64,000 bases of DNA from positions 1,116,001 through 1,180,000 of the forward strand of contig NZ_JACHJS010000001.1 of the NCBI RefSeq assembly GCF_014203755.1, in the 5' to 3' direction. Made by a program: the position numbers and the translations under genes. This document shows positions 14,641 through 22,333 of the stretch, one piece after another. Positions within the stretch are counted from its first letter, which is position 1. Each line of letters opens with the position of its first letter. Under the pieces are notes generated by a model. That model had not been told where the DNA came from and made no database searches. It worked only from the letters and a program-made list of their open reading frames with translations. The DNA comes from Saccharothrix violaceirubra. GTDB taxonomy: Bacteria > Actinomycetota > Actinomycetes > Mycobacteriales > Pseudonocardiaceae.

Positions 14641-14720
14641 TGTTTCCACGCTATCGTGTCTGTTGCCGTCAGGGCGTCTTGTTTCCGAAACACGCCGGAA
14701 CCATCGCACTGTTTCGACAA
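14641..14720. promoter_or_regulatory. Cluster of TGTTTC operator-like motifs
   Basis: TGTTTCCGAAACA at 14680-14692 is a perfect TGTTTC/GAAACA inverted repeat around one base. Single TGTTTC half-sites lie at 14641 and 14710. The spacing places them in the divergent control region of the XRE regulator, which is the obvious candidate to bind them (autoregulation). I could not assign a -35/-10 pair with confidence. Confidence 0.45.
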
Positions 14721-14759
14721 CGCCGCAAGGCGCGATCGGGTGAAGCGGGAGGGCACTAC

Positions 14760-15635
14760 ATGCCAAGAAGGTCACCGGGCCCACGCGAGCGGGCGCTCGG
14801 CGCCAAGCTGCGGACACTGCGTGAAGCAATCGAGCCTCGTATGACGCTCGGTCACGCGGCGCAGCGGGCCGGGCTCTCCAAAGGCGTCATGTCGAAGCTG
14901 GAGAACGGCTTGCGCTTCATCCGCAGCGACGAGGTGCGAGCGCTGTGCACGCTCTACGGCGTGCCCTCGGACGTCCAGGAGCAACTCGTCAAAGAGGCAT
15001 CCGACGAGTCCTCAGCCCATCTCGAGAAGAGCCTGCCCGGCGTCCCGAAGGAGTCAAACACGCTCGCCTCCTACGAAGGCGACGCGTGCCGCATGACGAG
15101 CTGGCAGCCTCTGTTGGTTCCGGGACTGCTTCAGACGTTCAGGTACACCGAAGCGTTCATGGCTGCAGACGGCATACCGGCAGACGAGATCGAGGCACGC
15201 GCGGTGGCGCGCCTACGCAGACAGGAGGTCCTGAAGAGCCGCGTCAGGTACACCGCGTACATCGGGGAGTTCGCCCTCGGGGTACCTGTGGGCGGACCGG
15301 CCGTCATGGCTCAGCAGCTACGGGAGCTGATCATCGCTGGCCAACGGCCGAATGTCACCATCCGGGTCGTCCCGTCCGACGCGGTGCATTCAGGGCTTCT
15401 CGGTCAGTGGTTGCTGCTGGAGTTCCCGCACGCCCGGCCTGTCGCCCACGTGGAGCAGCTCAGAAGTGCCCTGTTCCTTGCCGGGCCCGACGCTCAGCCG
15501 TATGCCGATGCCGCCGCCCGCCTCGTGGATGTTTCGATGAACGCGACAGATTCGGTGCGGATCATCGAACAGATGGCCGAGACGATGGAGGGTCGAGCAG
15601 GTGGAGGCACAGCGACGGTGGAGGAAGTCGACTAG
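14760..15635 (+). CDS. XRE-family regulator with DUF5753 ligand domain
   Basis: 291 residues, ATG with GGGAGG upstream. Residues about 10-70 are an XRE helix-turn-helix (LRTLREAIEPRMTLGHAAQR, then AGLSKGVMSKLENG). Residues about 100-285 are the DUF5753 domain (CRMTSWQPLLVPGLLQTFRY, later NVTIRVVPSDAVHSGL) typical of the WhiJ/Scr1-like regulators of actinomycetes. Family members act with small DUF397 partner proteins; the first DUF397 gene here overlaps its 3' end and three more follow. It probably controls its own promoter and the DUF397 genes. Confidence 0.85.
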   Translation: MPRRSPGPRERALGAKLRTLREAIEPRMTLGHAAQRAGLSKGVMSKLENGLRFIRSDEVRALCTLYGVPSDVQEQLVKEASDESSAHLEKSLPGVPKESNTLASYEGDACRMTSWQPLLVPGLLQTFRYTEAFMAADGIPADEIEARAVARLRRQEVLKSRVRYTAYIGEFALGVPVGGPAVMAQQLRELIIAGQRPNVTIRVVPSDAVHSGLLGQWLLLEFPHARPVAHVEQLRSALFLAGPDAQPYADAAARLVDVSMNATDSVRIIEQMAETMEGRAGGGTATVEEVD

Positions 15636-15792
15636 ATCGGGCTCAACGTCTGACTGCGTAGAGGTCAGCCGGTCCGAGGGCCAAGCCGGCATCCGGGACA
15701 GCAAGCGCCCCGGACCCGAGTTGGCGTTCACCCCAGGCGGCATGGACGCATTCCTCGCGGCCATTCGTGGGGGGAACTTCGACCGCCGGTGA
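15601..15792 (+). CDS. DUF397 protein, copy 1
   Basis: 63 residues from a GTG lying 35 bases inside the XRE gene, so translation is coupled. WRKSTRSGSTSDCVEVSRSE, RDSKRPGPELAFTPGG and AFLAAIRGG are the three conserved blocks of DUF397. These small proteins are partners of XRE/DUF5753 regulators. The first block keeps the conserved Cys. Confidence 0.85.
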   Translation: MEAQRRWRKSTRSGSTSDCVEVSRSEGQAGIRDSKRPGPELAFTPGGMDAFLAAIRGGNFDRR

Positions 15793-15799
15793 TACAGAA

Positions 15800-15841
15800 G
15801 GCCGCGCCCACCGTTACTGGGCGCGGTCTCCGCGCTAGTGT
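15800..15841 (+). terminator. Hairpin terminator followed by TAGTGT -10
   Basis: GGCCGCGCCCA (15800-15810) pairs with TGGGCGCGGTC (15818-15828) with one G.T pair and a 7-nt loop. Directly after it comes CGCGCTAGTGTGG, whose TAGTGT (15836-15841) is a good -10 for the next DUF397 gene. The same cassette recurs at 16105-16149. Confidence 0.55.
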
Positions 15842-15911
15842 GGTGCCGGTCACTTCCGCCGCTCAAGCACACCCGACGAGGAAACCAGCCCCGACCCAAG
15901 GCAGGTCCACG

Positions 15912-16091
15912 ATGAGCAAGGACGAAGCGCCGGACTGGCGTGTCAGCAGTTGGAGCGCGTCGGAGTCGAACTGCGTCGAGATCCACCGTGACCTTGGCGC
16001 GGTGCGCGATTCGAAGAACCGAATGGGCCCGGAGTTGAGGTTCCGCCCCGGCGCCCTGGCGGCGTTCGTGCAGGGGGTCCGGCAGCAGTAG
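15912..16091 (+). CDS. DUF397 protein, copy 2
   Basis: 59 residues from the ATG at 15912 (MSKDEAPDWRVSSWSASESN). The blocks NCVEIHRDLGAVRDSKNRMG and LRFRPGALAAFVQGVRQ are DUF397. The in-frame upstream extension crosses the hairpin and is not coding. It has its own -10 (TAGTGT, 70 bases upstream). Confidence 0.85.
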   Translation: MSKDEAPDWRVSSWSASESNCVEIHRDLGAVRDSKNRMGPELRFRPGALAAFVQGVRQQ

Positions 16092-16104
16092 GCCGGACGT
16101 GTCA

Positions 16105-16149
16105 GAAGGCCGCGCCCAGGGCTGTTGGGCGCGGCCTTCGCGCTAGTGT
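16105..16149 (+). terminator. Second copy of the hairpin plus TAGTGT cassette
   Basis: A perfect 14-bp stem, GAAGGCCGCGCCCA (16105-16118) with TGGGCGCGGCCTTC (16126-16139), then CGCTAGTGTGG with TAGTGT at 16144-16149. It ends transcription of DUF397 copy 2 and probably starts that of copy 3. Confidence 0.6.
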
Positions 16150-16234
16150 GGCCGCGATCACCTCAGGCTTCACCCCCCTGTCGCCCCCTCGACGGATGCG
16201 AGCGTTCGTTTCGATCGGAAGGTGCTCCCAGGCG

Positions 16235-16402
16235 ATGATCAAACCCGAATGGCGAAAATCAAGTCGCAGCACCAACACGGACTCCTGCGTCGAGGTCCGC
16301 AACGATCTCGCTGCCGTCAGGGACAGCAAGAACCCGAGCGGACCGCAGTTGGAGTTCACGCCACGATCACTGAAGGCGTTCGTGGCGGCAGTACGCCGCT
16401 GA
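16235..16402 (+). CDS. DUF397 protein, copy 3
   Basis: 55 residues from the ATG at 16235 (MIKPEWRKSSRSTNTDSCVE). SCVEVRNDLAAVRDSKNPSG and LEFTPRSLKAFVAAVRR are DUF397 blocks. A longer in-frame start at 16148 would lie within the promoter and is rejected. Confidence 0.85.
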   Translation: MIKPEWRKSSRSTNTDSCVEVRNDLAAVRDSKNPSGPQLEFTPRSLKAFVAAVRR

Positions 16403-16430
16403 CCACCCTGTCGAAGGAGCATGAACGACG

Positions 16431-16601
16431 ATGCCCAAACTCCGATGGAAGAAGTCCAGCAAGTCCGGCTCGAACACCGGCTGCGTGGAGATCAGCAACC
16501 GGTTCGACGCCGTCCGCGACTCGAAGAACCCCGGCGGTCCCGCACTGGAGTTCCCGGCCGGCGCGGTGAAGTCCTTCGTCGCGGCGCTCCGGCAGAGCTA
16601 G
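16431..16601 (+). CDS. DUF397 protein, copy 4
   Basis: 56 residues from the ATG at 16431, with AAGGAG about 15 bases upstream. LRWKKSSKSGSNTGCVEISN, DAVRDSKNPGGPALEFPAGA and KSFVAALRQS are the DUF397 blocks. It follows copy 3 by 28 bases without a hairpin between, so copies 3 and 4 are probably cotranscribed. Confidence 0.85.
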   Translation: MPKLRWKKSSKSGSNTGCVEISNRFDAVRDSKNPGGPALEFPAGAVKSFVAALRQS

Positions 16602-16607
16602 CCGCCC

Positions 16608-17063
16608 ATGGACGAAGACCCCGACGCCGACCGGCTGACCGCGCTCACCCGCCGCCTCCACGACCTCCACCCCGCCCACGACCACGCCACGATCGAGAGC
16701 ATCGCCCACGCGATCGACCGCGACGGCCACGGCGGCTCGGGCCTCGTGCCCGACCCGCTCTACTGGGACCCCCGGTACCGGGACCAGCCCGAGCTGTGGG
16801 ACTGGCTGGAGTCCGACTACCAGGTGTACGACTCGGCCGACCCCCGCCGGCTGTGGCGCATCCCCACCACACCGGACACCCCGACGGTCCGCGCGCCGCG
16901 TCCCCGCTTCCGGTTGGAGAAAAGGTTGCGCGTCCGGCCGGCGCCGTACGTGGGCCGGGCGTTCGTGTACGCGTGGTACGTCGGCGTGTCCCTGGCGGGC
17001 CGGTGCGTCGCCAGCGAGGTGTGGAGGGAGTACCAGGACCGAGGGCAGCCGACCCCGGCTTGA
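16608..17063 (+). CDS. Hypothetical protein
   Basis: 151 residues, starting 6 bases after DUF397 copy 4 (MDEDPDADRLTALTRRLHDL). It is rich in Asp, His and aromatic residues (DPLYWDPRYRDQPELWDWLE) with a basic C-terminal third. No domain recognised. Probably the last gene of the XRE/DUF397 unit. Confidence 0.55.
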   Translation: MDEDPDADRLTALTRRLHDLHPAHDHATIESIAHAIDRDGHGGSGLVPDPLYWDPRYRDQPELWDWLESDYQVYDSADPRRLWRIPTTPDTPTVRAPRPRFRLEKRLRVRPAPYVGRAFVYAWYVGVSLAGRCVASEVWREYQDRGQPTPA

Positions 17064-17468
17064 CGGTGTCCCTTCCGGACGCAAAGCTGTCGCCGTCGAA
17101 CGCCGTTCAGCGCGGGTACCCCACGCGGGGTTGGCGGGTGGCACTCCGGTCAACGGCCCGCCAGCGGCTGTGACACCGGCTCAGGCGCCCGGCGGGAACC
17201 GCTGGCACTGGTCCCCCTCGCGCTGATCGACGTTCGACAGTGAAGCCCCGGCCGCCTGACATACGGCCGGGGCTTCGTCATTGTGTGAACGGCTCGGCGG
17301 GTTGTCCACACAGGACCGTACCGGCCTGGCAAACGCTTGACCGTACTGGCAGACAGCCAGATCACATTCCCGTCACCACCACCCCCGCCCATGCCCTCCC
17401 ACATGGATACCCCCGCCCACCCCACCTACCCTGCGGGCACGCTCCCCATCCGCCGTAGGGAGGACCAC
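17064..17468. other. Gene-free stretch between regulator cluster and prophage genes
   Basis: About 400 bp with no convincing gene. It contains a perfect 13-bp hairpin at 17242-17276 (GAAGCCCCGGCCG, 9-nt loop), good as a bidirectional terminator, and two copies of GACCGTACYGG near 17313 and 17340 that may belong to the promoter of the following genes. I see no direct repeat of the att candidate at 54588-54628 here. Confidence 0.5.
17242..17276. terminator. Intrinsic hairpin
   Basis: GAAGCCCCGGCCG (17242-17254) and CGGCCGGGGCTTC (17264-17276) form a perfect 13-bp stem with a 9-nt loop, about 180 bp after the last gene of the DUF397 unit. Confidence 0.65.
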
Positions 17469-17666
17469 GTGACCACCCCAACACCCCACGCCACCACCGC
17501 ACTGATCACCACCACCGACGACGTCTACAACCTGCACGCCGAGATCGCCTCGATCCTCGACCGCAGACTCGCCACGATCACCACTCGGACCCGCACCGAC
17601 ATCGCCGACGACCTCGACGCCGCCGGCTACACCGAAGCCGCCGCGTACCTCCGCTCCCAGCCGTGA
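17469..17666 (+). CDS. Hypothetical small protein
   Basis: 65 residues from a GTG preceded by GGGAGGACC. The product (VTTPTPHATTALITTTDDVY) is helical in the middle (AEIASILDRRLATI) and ends LDAAGYTEAAAYLRSQP. Its stop overlaps the next GTG. First gene of the small-gene block on the left of the prophage. Confidence 0.55.
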   Translation: MTTPTPHATTALITTTDDVYNLHAEIASILDRRLATITTRTRTDIADDLDAAGYTEAAAYLRSQP

Positions 17667-18490
17667 CCGGCATGGACATCGTCGCCGCGATCGACCAGGC
17701 GATCGGCTGCGAACAGTGCGGCCGGCCCCTCGACGACTCCCCGTCGGACCTGTGGTGCAGCGAGGGATGCCAGCAGGCGTGGCAGTCCGCGCGCACCACG
17801 CCGCTCACCGGCTACCGCGAGCCGTGGGGCGGGTACTACCCGGAGGATTACGAGACCGGCCGCGTTCCTCGGTCGGCAGCAGAGAACCGAGTCGGCGTGT
17901 CCGTGTCGGCGTGGTTCTCGGCGTACCACGCCGGCATTGTCGGCGTCGCGGACGCGTTCACAGCGATGGGCTACTCCGAGTCCGAGGCGCAGCGGTTGTC
18001 CCAGCGGTTCTCGGAACGCCGCGACGCTTCACTCGCACCTCGGGTGTTGGTGCACGACGCGGGCACGTTGTTCACCGGCTCCGTCGACGGCTGGCGTGAG
18101 ATCGGCGCTGTGGCAGGGTCGGTGCTCGTGGACGTCGCCGCGTCCACCCCTGGGACCGACGTCGACCAAAGGCGCGGTCTGGACGCGCTCCGCGAGCACG
18201 GCGCGGACTTGGACGTCGAGGACGTCGAGTTCCTGAGCCACCACGGCCACGAGATCCGCACTCGCCTGTCCGACACGATCCGCGGTGTCGAGTTCACCGC
18301 GGCGTTCGTCGACGAGGCGTTCGTGGACAGCCTGTTCCGGGCGTCCGAGGGGATGGCCGAACTCGCCGCCGTCGTGCGCGAGGTGGACGACCGGCAGGCC
18401 AGGGCGTTGGAGGCCCGGCGTAACCGCAACACCGGGCCCCGACGAACACCGCGTCCACCTCGGTCGATCAACGCCAACAAGGCGCGTTGA
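17663..18490 (+). CDS. Hypothetical phage protein with N-terminal zinc ribbon
   Basis: 275 residues. CEQCGRPL followed by WCSEGCQQAW (residues about 16-42) is a C-x2-C...C-x3-C zinc finger. A helical body follows with no known catalytic motif, and a basic tail (RNRNTGPRRTPRPPRS). GTGA overlap at the start. Function unknown; DNA- or RNA-related by its ends. Confidence 0.6.
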   Translation: MTGMDIVAAIDQAIGCEQCGRPLDDSPSDLWCSEGCQQAWQSARTTPLTGYREPWGGYYPEDYETGRVPRSAAENRVGVSVSAWFSAYHAGIVGVADAFTAMGYSESEAQRLSQRFSERRDASLAPRVLVHDAGTLFTGSVDGWREIGAVAGSVLVDVAASTPGTDVDQRRGLDALREHGADLDVEDVEFLSHHGHEIRTRLSDTIRGVEFTAAFVDEAFVDSLFRASEGMAELAAVVREVDDRQARALEARRNRNTGPRRTPRPPRSINANKAR

Positions 18491-18491
18491 C

Positions 18492-18677
18492 ATGCCCCGC
18501 TTCCTTGCCACCGTGCTCAGGACCTGTTTCGTGGTCGTGGTCGTGTTCAACGTCGTCGGCGCGGTCGGCAACCTGGTCACCGGCCAGCCGACCACCGGCT
18601 ACATCGCGAACCTGGCGTTCGCACTGAGTGTGTACAACCTCGCCCGCCCCGGCGACCCGCACTGGGCGCGAGCATGA
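18492..18677 (+). CDS. Small membrane protein
   Basis: 61 residues with two hydrophobic segments (LRTCFVVVVVFNVVGAVGNL and YIANLAFALSVYNLA). It opens a run of five small membrane-associated products around the SPFH lipoprotein gene. Confidence 0.55.
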   Translation: MPRFLATVLRTCFVVVVVFNVVGAVGNLVTGQPTTGYIANLAFALSVYNLARPGDPHWARA

Positions 18678-18781
18678 CCGCCCCGCCCCCACCGGACCCG
18701 TTGGACCCCGCCGCCTGGGTCCTGCTGGTCGTGGCCCTGCTGTTGATCCTGCTCGCTGTCGGAGTCGCCGCCGTCCACTAG
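18674..18781 (+). CDS. Small single-span membrane protein
   Basis: 35 residues; the ATG overlaps the previous stop (ATGA). Nearly the whole length after the Pro-rich N-terminus is one transmembrane helix (WVLLVVALLLILLAVGVAAV). Confidence 0.5.
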   Translation: MTAPPPPDPLDPAAWVLLVVALLLILLAVGVAAVH

Positions 18782-18791
18782 GGAGCCGCGC

Positions 18792-19016
18792 ATGAAGCCG
18801 TTCCTGTTCCTCCTGCTCGTCCTGGCCGTGCTCGCGTTGCTCGCCTTGGCCGTGTGGGCTGCCCACCACCGGACCGGGGTGCGCAGCCGCACGCTGGCCC
18901 GCTACCGGGCGGCGGTGCGCGACATCGAGGCCAAGGCCGACCTGTACCGGGACATCGACTCCGTACTCGCCACCGAAGTCCGCGCCATCCTCCGCACTCT
19001 CAGGGAGCACACGTGA
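18792..19016 (+). CDS. Small membrane-anchored protein
   Basis: 74 residues, ATG after GGGAGCC. One N-terminal transmembrane helix (FLFLLLVLAVLALLALAVWA) is followed by a charged cytoplasmic helix (LARYRAAVRDIEAKADLYRD). Its stop overlaps the GTG of the SPFH gene. Confidence 0.55.
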   Translation: MKPFLFLLLVLAVLALLALAVWAAHHRTGVRSRTLARYRAAVRDIEAKADLYRDIDSVLATEVRAILRTLREHT

Positions 19017-19909
19017 TCCGCCCTCTCACGCTCGCCGTCCTGCTGTTCCTGGCCGCCGCCGTGCTCCTGCTGTCGGGGTGTTCGATCGCGAACACCACCG
19101 CGTCCGAGGTCGCGTTGCAGTACGGAGGCGGCCCGTTCGACTCGCGTGTGTTCGTGCAGTGTGTGCCGAACGGCACCCGCGAGGTCAACGACGTCGCGGA
19201 CGACCACTTCTACTACCCGGCCGGGCAGCGGGACTTCACCTTCGGCCCCGACCAGGGGTTGGACTCGGCGCCGCTGACGTCCACGACCGGCGACGCGCAG
19301 GAGATCAGCGTCTCGGGCACGGTCAAGTTCACGGTGAACACCGACTGCTCGGAGTTCGTCGACCCGTCCGGCAAGAGGTGGCCGGGCGGGAAGTTGCAGA
19401 TGTTCCACGAGCTGATCGCCGCCAAGTACGACGCCGCCCCGACCGACGGCGGCGAGTCGATGCCGAACGGGTGGAAGACGCTGCTGCGCAACTACATCGG
19501 CGCCGCCGTCGACCGGGCAACGGACAACGAGGCGCTCAAGTACGGGTGGCAGGACCTGTACACGGACACGGCGAAGAAGGCCCAGTGGGAGAAGGACGTG
19601 CTCGCGCAGCTCCCGGCGATCCTGTCCACGCTGACGCAGGGCGTCGACCTGATCCAGATCAACGCGGTCCTGCTGCAGAAGCCCGGCATCCAACCGGCCC
19701 TGGTGTCGGGGCTGACGGACAAGCAGGCCGCCGAACTGCGCAACCAGGCCGCCGAGGTGGACAAGAAGGCCGCGGAGAACTTCCCGGGCGGACTGGCCGG
19801 GTATCAGGCGTACCAGCAGCAGCAGGCGATCAACCAGGCGATCAAGGACGGCAAGGTCCAGGTGCTGCCGGTGCCGCAGGGCTCGCCGGTGATCGTCGGC
19901 GGCAAGTGA
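19013..19909 (+). CDS. SPFH/band 7-like lipoprotein
   Basis: 298 residues. An N-terminal signal ends in the lipobox LLLSGC (Cys near residue 24). The body follows the SPFH (stomatin/prohibitin) layout: a beta region with GDAQEISVSGTVKFTVNTDC, a helical segment LRNYIGAAVDRATDNEALKY, then a coiled coil KQAAELRNQAAEVDKKAAEN and a final strand VQVLPVPQGSPVIVGG. Band 7-like lipoproteins occur in some actinobacteriophages; their role is not settled. Coupled on both sides to genes for small membrane proteins, it may build a membrane assembly with them. Confidence 0.7.
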   Translation: MIRPLTLAVLLFLAAAVLLLSGCSIANTTASEVALQYGGGPFDSRVFVQCVPNGTREVNDVADDHFYYPAGQRDFTFGPDQGLDSAPLTSTTGDAQEISVSGTVKFTVNTDCSEFVDPSGKRWPGGKLQMFHELIAAKYDAAPTDGGESMPNGWKTLLRNYIGAAVDRATDNEALKYGWQDLYTDTAKKAQWEKDVLAQLPAILSTLTQGVDLIQINAVLLQKPGIQPALVSGLTDKQAAELRNQAAEVDKKAAENFPGGLAGYQAYQQQQAINQAIKDGKVQVLPVPQGSPVIVGGK

Positions 19910-20172
19910 TGGCCGCCGCCGTCGTGTCCCTGGTCCTGGCCGTGGCCGCGCTGGTGGTGGTGCAGCGGAACTGGCTGACTCTCGCCGACACCGAACGCAT
20001 CCTGGGCGACAACGCCAGGACGTTGGCGTCGGTGACCGGGGATCGGGAGACGTGGATGGCGTCCGCCGTGCGCCACTACGCGCGGGCCCGTGCGTTCGAG
20101 CGCCGCGCCTGGCCGTTCAGGCCGAAGCGGCGCGGGGTCCGTGAGTCCGATCCGTCCACAGAGGAGGCGTGA
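19909..20172 (+). CDS. Small membrane-anchored protein
   Basis: 87 residues with an N-terminal helix (AAVVSLVLAVAALVVV) and a soluble basic tail (RRAWPFRPKRRGVRESD). The start overlaps the SPFH stop (TGATG). Confidence 0.55.
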   Translation: MAAAVVSLVLAVAALVVVQRNWLTLADTERILGDNARTLASVTGDRETWMASAVRHYARARAFERRAWPFRPKRRGVRESDPSTEEA

Positions 20173-20795
20173 TGACCGACTTCTGCTCGACCCCGACCTG
20201 TGCGTCCCGTGACACCCCGCCCTGGGCGGCCGAAGGGGCGACCGTGTGCGCCCGGTGCGTCACCCGGCTCCGGGAGGACTGCACCGCCATCCCCACGCTG
20301 TGGAGACCCTGGACGGCCACCGCCGCGCTCTACCCCACCCGTGCCGCATCCGGCCGGCGCGCTCCGGGCGTGGCCCCGGCCGCACCGGCCAACTTGGTGG
20401 CCCTGGTCATGACCGACGTGCGCACGTCGTGGGACGAGCCCGGTGACCTGCTCAACCCTCAGCGGGCGTTGGCCGAGGTGTCCGCGCGCATCCTCCGCGA
20501 CGGCGCAGGCCAAGCGCGGGCGTTGGGGTCGCTGTCGGTGGCCGAGTCCTGTGCGGTCATCGGCGTCGGCCCGCTGCACTGGTGGGCGCTGGCGCAGGAG
20601 TGGGCGGGGGCGATGTGCTGGACGGTCCGCCTGGTCCGCCACCAGCTCGGCGGCCTGGCGCACGAGGTCCGGCCGCGCCCGGTCGGGACGTGCGAAGGGT
20701 GTCAGGGTCCGTTGTGGGTGTCGGGCATGTCGGTGGTGTGCCGGGCGTGCCGCACGGACAGGTCGGGGTTCGAGCTGCTCGGGCTGTCGGCATGA
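20172..20795 (+). CDS. Phage protein with two zinc-finger-like Cys clusters
   Basis: 207 residues. The N-terminus has C-x4-C...C-x2-C (FCSTPTCAS, VCARCVTRL) and the C-terminus GTCEGCQGPLW...VVCRACRTDR, so the protein probably binds zinc at both ends. The middle is helical. Similar two-ended zinc proteins are common in actinophage early regions; no function is known. TGATG overlap at the start and ATGA at the end keep it in the same operon. Confidence 0.6.
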   Translation: MTDFCSTPTCASRDTPPWAAEGATVCARCVTRLREDCTAIPTLWRPWTATAALYPTRAASGRRAPGVAPAAPANLVALVMTDVRTSWDEPGDLLNPQRALAEVSARILRDGAGQARALGSLSVAESCAVIGVGPLHWWALAQEWAGAMCWTVRLVRHQLGGLAHEVRPRPVGTCEGCQGPLWVSGMSVVCRACRTDRSGFELLGLSA

Positions 20796-20926
20796 GCGGC
20801 GACGACGCGGGCTTGCGCCGCCACGCCGCGAGAACCGTCATGTCCGAGTGGTGGCCTGGAACCGCATGGTTCCAGTACGGCAACGTCGGCGCCTTGCCAT
20901 CGGAGGTAGGTAGCGCCCGTGCATGA
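20792..20926 (+). CDS. Small hypothetical protein
   Basis: 44 residues (MSGDDAGLRRHAARTVMSEW...), ATG overlapping the previous stop (ATGA). No motif. It overlaps the next gene by 8 bases. Confidence 0.4.
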   Translation: MSGDDAGLRRHAARTVMSEWWPGTAWFQYGNVGALPSEVGSARA

Positions 20927-21173
20927 CATCGCCAGGTGGCTTCGTGACCAGATCTCGGCCGACGCCGACGTGCTCGCCATGTGCGACGCGCACGCCGCAA
21001 TCCTTGCCGTCCACTACGTCGACGAGAAGGACCCTGCCAGCGAATGCGTAGGCTGCCTCACCACCCGCTGGCGTGAGCCCTGGGCGCCCAACATCAACGA
21101 GTGCCCCACTCTGCGAGCGCTCGCTTTGGCCTACCAGCACCGCCCCGGCTACCGCGAGGAGTGGAGGCCATGA
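20919..21173 (+). CDS. Small phage protein with CVGC motif
   Basis: 84 residues from a GTG preceded by GGAGG (MHDIARWLRDQISADADVLA). ASECVGCLTTRWREPWAPN resembles the short proteins common in actinophage early regions. ATGA overlap with the next gene. Confidence 0.55.
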   Translation: MHDIARWLRDQISADADVLAMCDAHAAILAVHYVDEKDPASECVGCLTTRWREPWAPNINECPTLRALALAYQHRPGYREEWRP

Positions 21174-21904
21174 CGGGCGAGGTGTACGTCCTGGTCTCCG
21201 ATGACGAGGCCGGGTTGCAGGTGCACGGTGTGTTCGAGGCCGAAGCCGACGCCCGCCGTATCGCCAACGAACTCGACGAGGACGGTGACTGCGGCTACGA
21301 CGTCCGCCCGCTCGGATACTGGCCGTCGGGGACCGCGCCCACGGTCTACGAGGAGTGGGAAGTCGCCATCATCCGCGACTCCCCGGACGGCCAGAGCATC
21401 TACACGGAGGCCCGACGCTGCCTCGAATCCGACCTGCGGCCGGGCCGGGCCACCGTCGAACGCGACGAGTCCGGCCGCGTTCTCTCGATCACTGCGACCG
21501 CTGCCACCAAAGCCGCCGCGCTCGCCAAGGCCGAGGCCACCGCCGACGCATACCGCGGCCCGCGCTGTCTGGCCCACCGCCAGGACGGCCCCTGCTGGTC
21601 CGACCGAAACTGGTGTCTCCTGCCTGCGGCACACGGCGAAGACTGCGAGTTCGGCGCTTTCCCCGAGCCGGTGGTCGTGGACAGCGACTCCGACGTCCTG
21701 TACTTCAGGTTGTTCGACCAGCGCCATCGGGTGCCCCGGAACGGCGGGGGCGTGGTCGCCCTCGCCGACGCCGGTCCGTATCTGGTGTACGAGCCGTCCC
21801 TGCCGCGGATGTGGTACCCGTGCGTCGACGAGGCCGAGGCGCGGGTGGTCCAGGCGAGCCGTCAGGTGCAACGGGGTCGCATACCGCGCGGCGACGGCGG
21901 GTGA
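21170..21904 (+). CDS. Hypothetical phage protein
   Basis: 244 residues. It starts MTGEVYVLVSDDEAGLQVHG, with an N-terminal region resembling short alpha/beta domains, and has a cysteine cluster CLAHRQDGPCWSDRNWCLLP and HGEDCEF in the middle that could bind a metal. No known family. ATG overlaps the previous stop. Confidence 0.5.
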   Translation: MTGEVYVLVSDDEAGLQVHGVFEAEADARRIANELDEDGDCGYDVRPLGYWPSGTAPTVYEEWEVAIIRDSPDGQSIYTEARRCLESDLRPGRATVERDESGRVLSITATAATKAAALAKAEATADAYRGPRCLAHRQDGPCWSDRNWCLLPAAHGEDCEFGAFPEPVVVDSDSDVLYFRLFDQRHRVPRNGGGVVALADAGPYLVYEPSLPRMWYPCVDEAEARVVQASRQVQRGRIPRGDGG

Positions 21905-21911
21905 CCCGGCT

Positions 21912-22160
21912 GTGCCGCCCGCCAGAGACCGGCCGTCCCGTGAGGACGTGTGGCTGCCCGCCGACCTGCTGCTCGTGCTGCTCACCCAGGAAGCGGTCCG
22001 GACCGGCGACAGGCGCCTGCGCGTGACCCGCAAGGCCATCAACACGTGGGTGCGCCGGCGGCACGTGCGGTACGAACGCGGCCGGGGCTACCACGTCGCC
22101 TCGGTGATCGACTACCTGACCAACCGGGGACGACGCGGCCTGCACCGCCGGTCGTCTTGA
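21912..22160 (+). CDS. Small basic protein, probable helix-turn-helix
   Basis: 82 residues from a GTG at 21912. The product is Arg-rich; RVTRKAINTWVRRRHVRYER with GYHVASVIDYLTNRG looks like the recognition helix and wing of an excisionase/MerR-type fold. It ends the left small-gene operon, 84 bp before a hairpin terminator. Confidence 0.5.
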   Translation: MPPARDRPSREDVWLPADLLLVLLTQEAVRTGDRRLRVTRKAINTWVRRRHVRYERGRGYHVASVIDYLTNRGRRGLHRRSS

Positions 22161-22243
22161 CCAGCGGCGACGCGATGTGTCACCATCCGTGACAGCGCCA
22201 CACGTGTGCCCACCGCACCACACGACGCGCGCGAAACCCCCTT

Positions 22244-22273
22244 GAGGCCCCGGCATCCACCCGCCGGGGCCTC
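22244..22273 (+). terminator. Intrinsic hairpin ending the left prophage operon
   Basis: GAGGCCCCGGC (22244-22254) pairs perfectly with GCCGGGGCCTC (22263-22273) over an 8-nt loop. Confidence 0.65.
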
Positions 22274-22333
22274 ACCCATGTCTTCCCCGGAAAACGGGCC
22301 TGGGCGGCCCTGTGTGGCGGGCCGGGGAACAAC

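Noticed and set aside
14574..14760. Earlier start of the XRE regulator
   Set aside because: The extension crosses the divergent control region; the ATG at 14760 has GGGAGG and begins right before the HTH domain.
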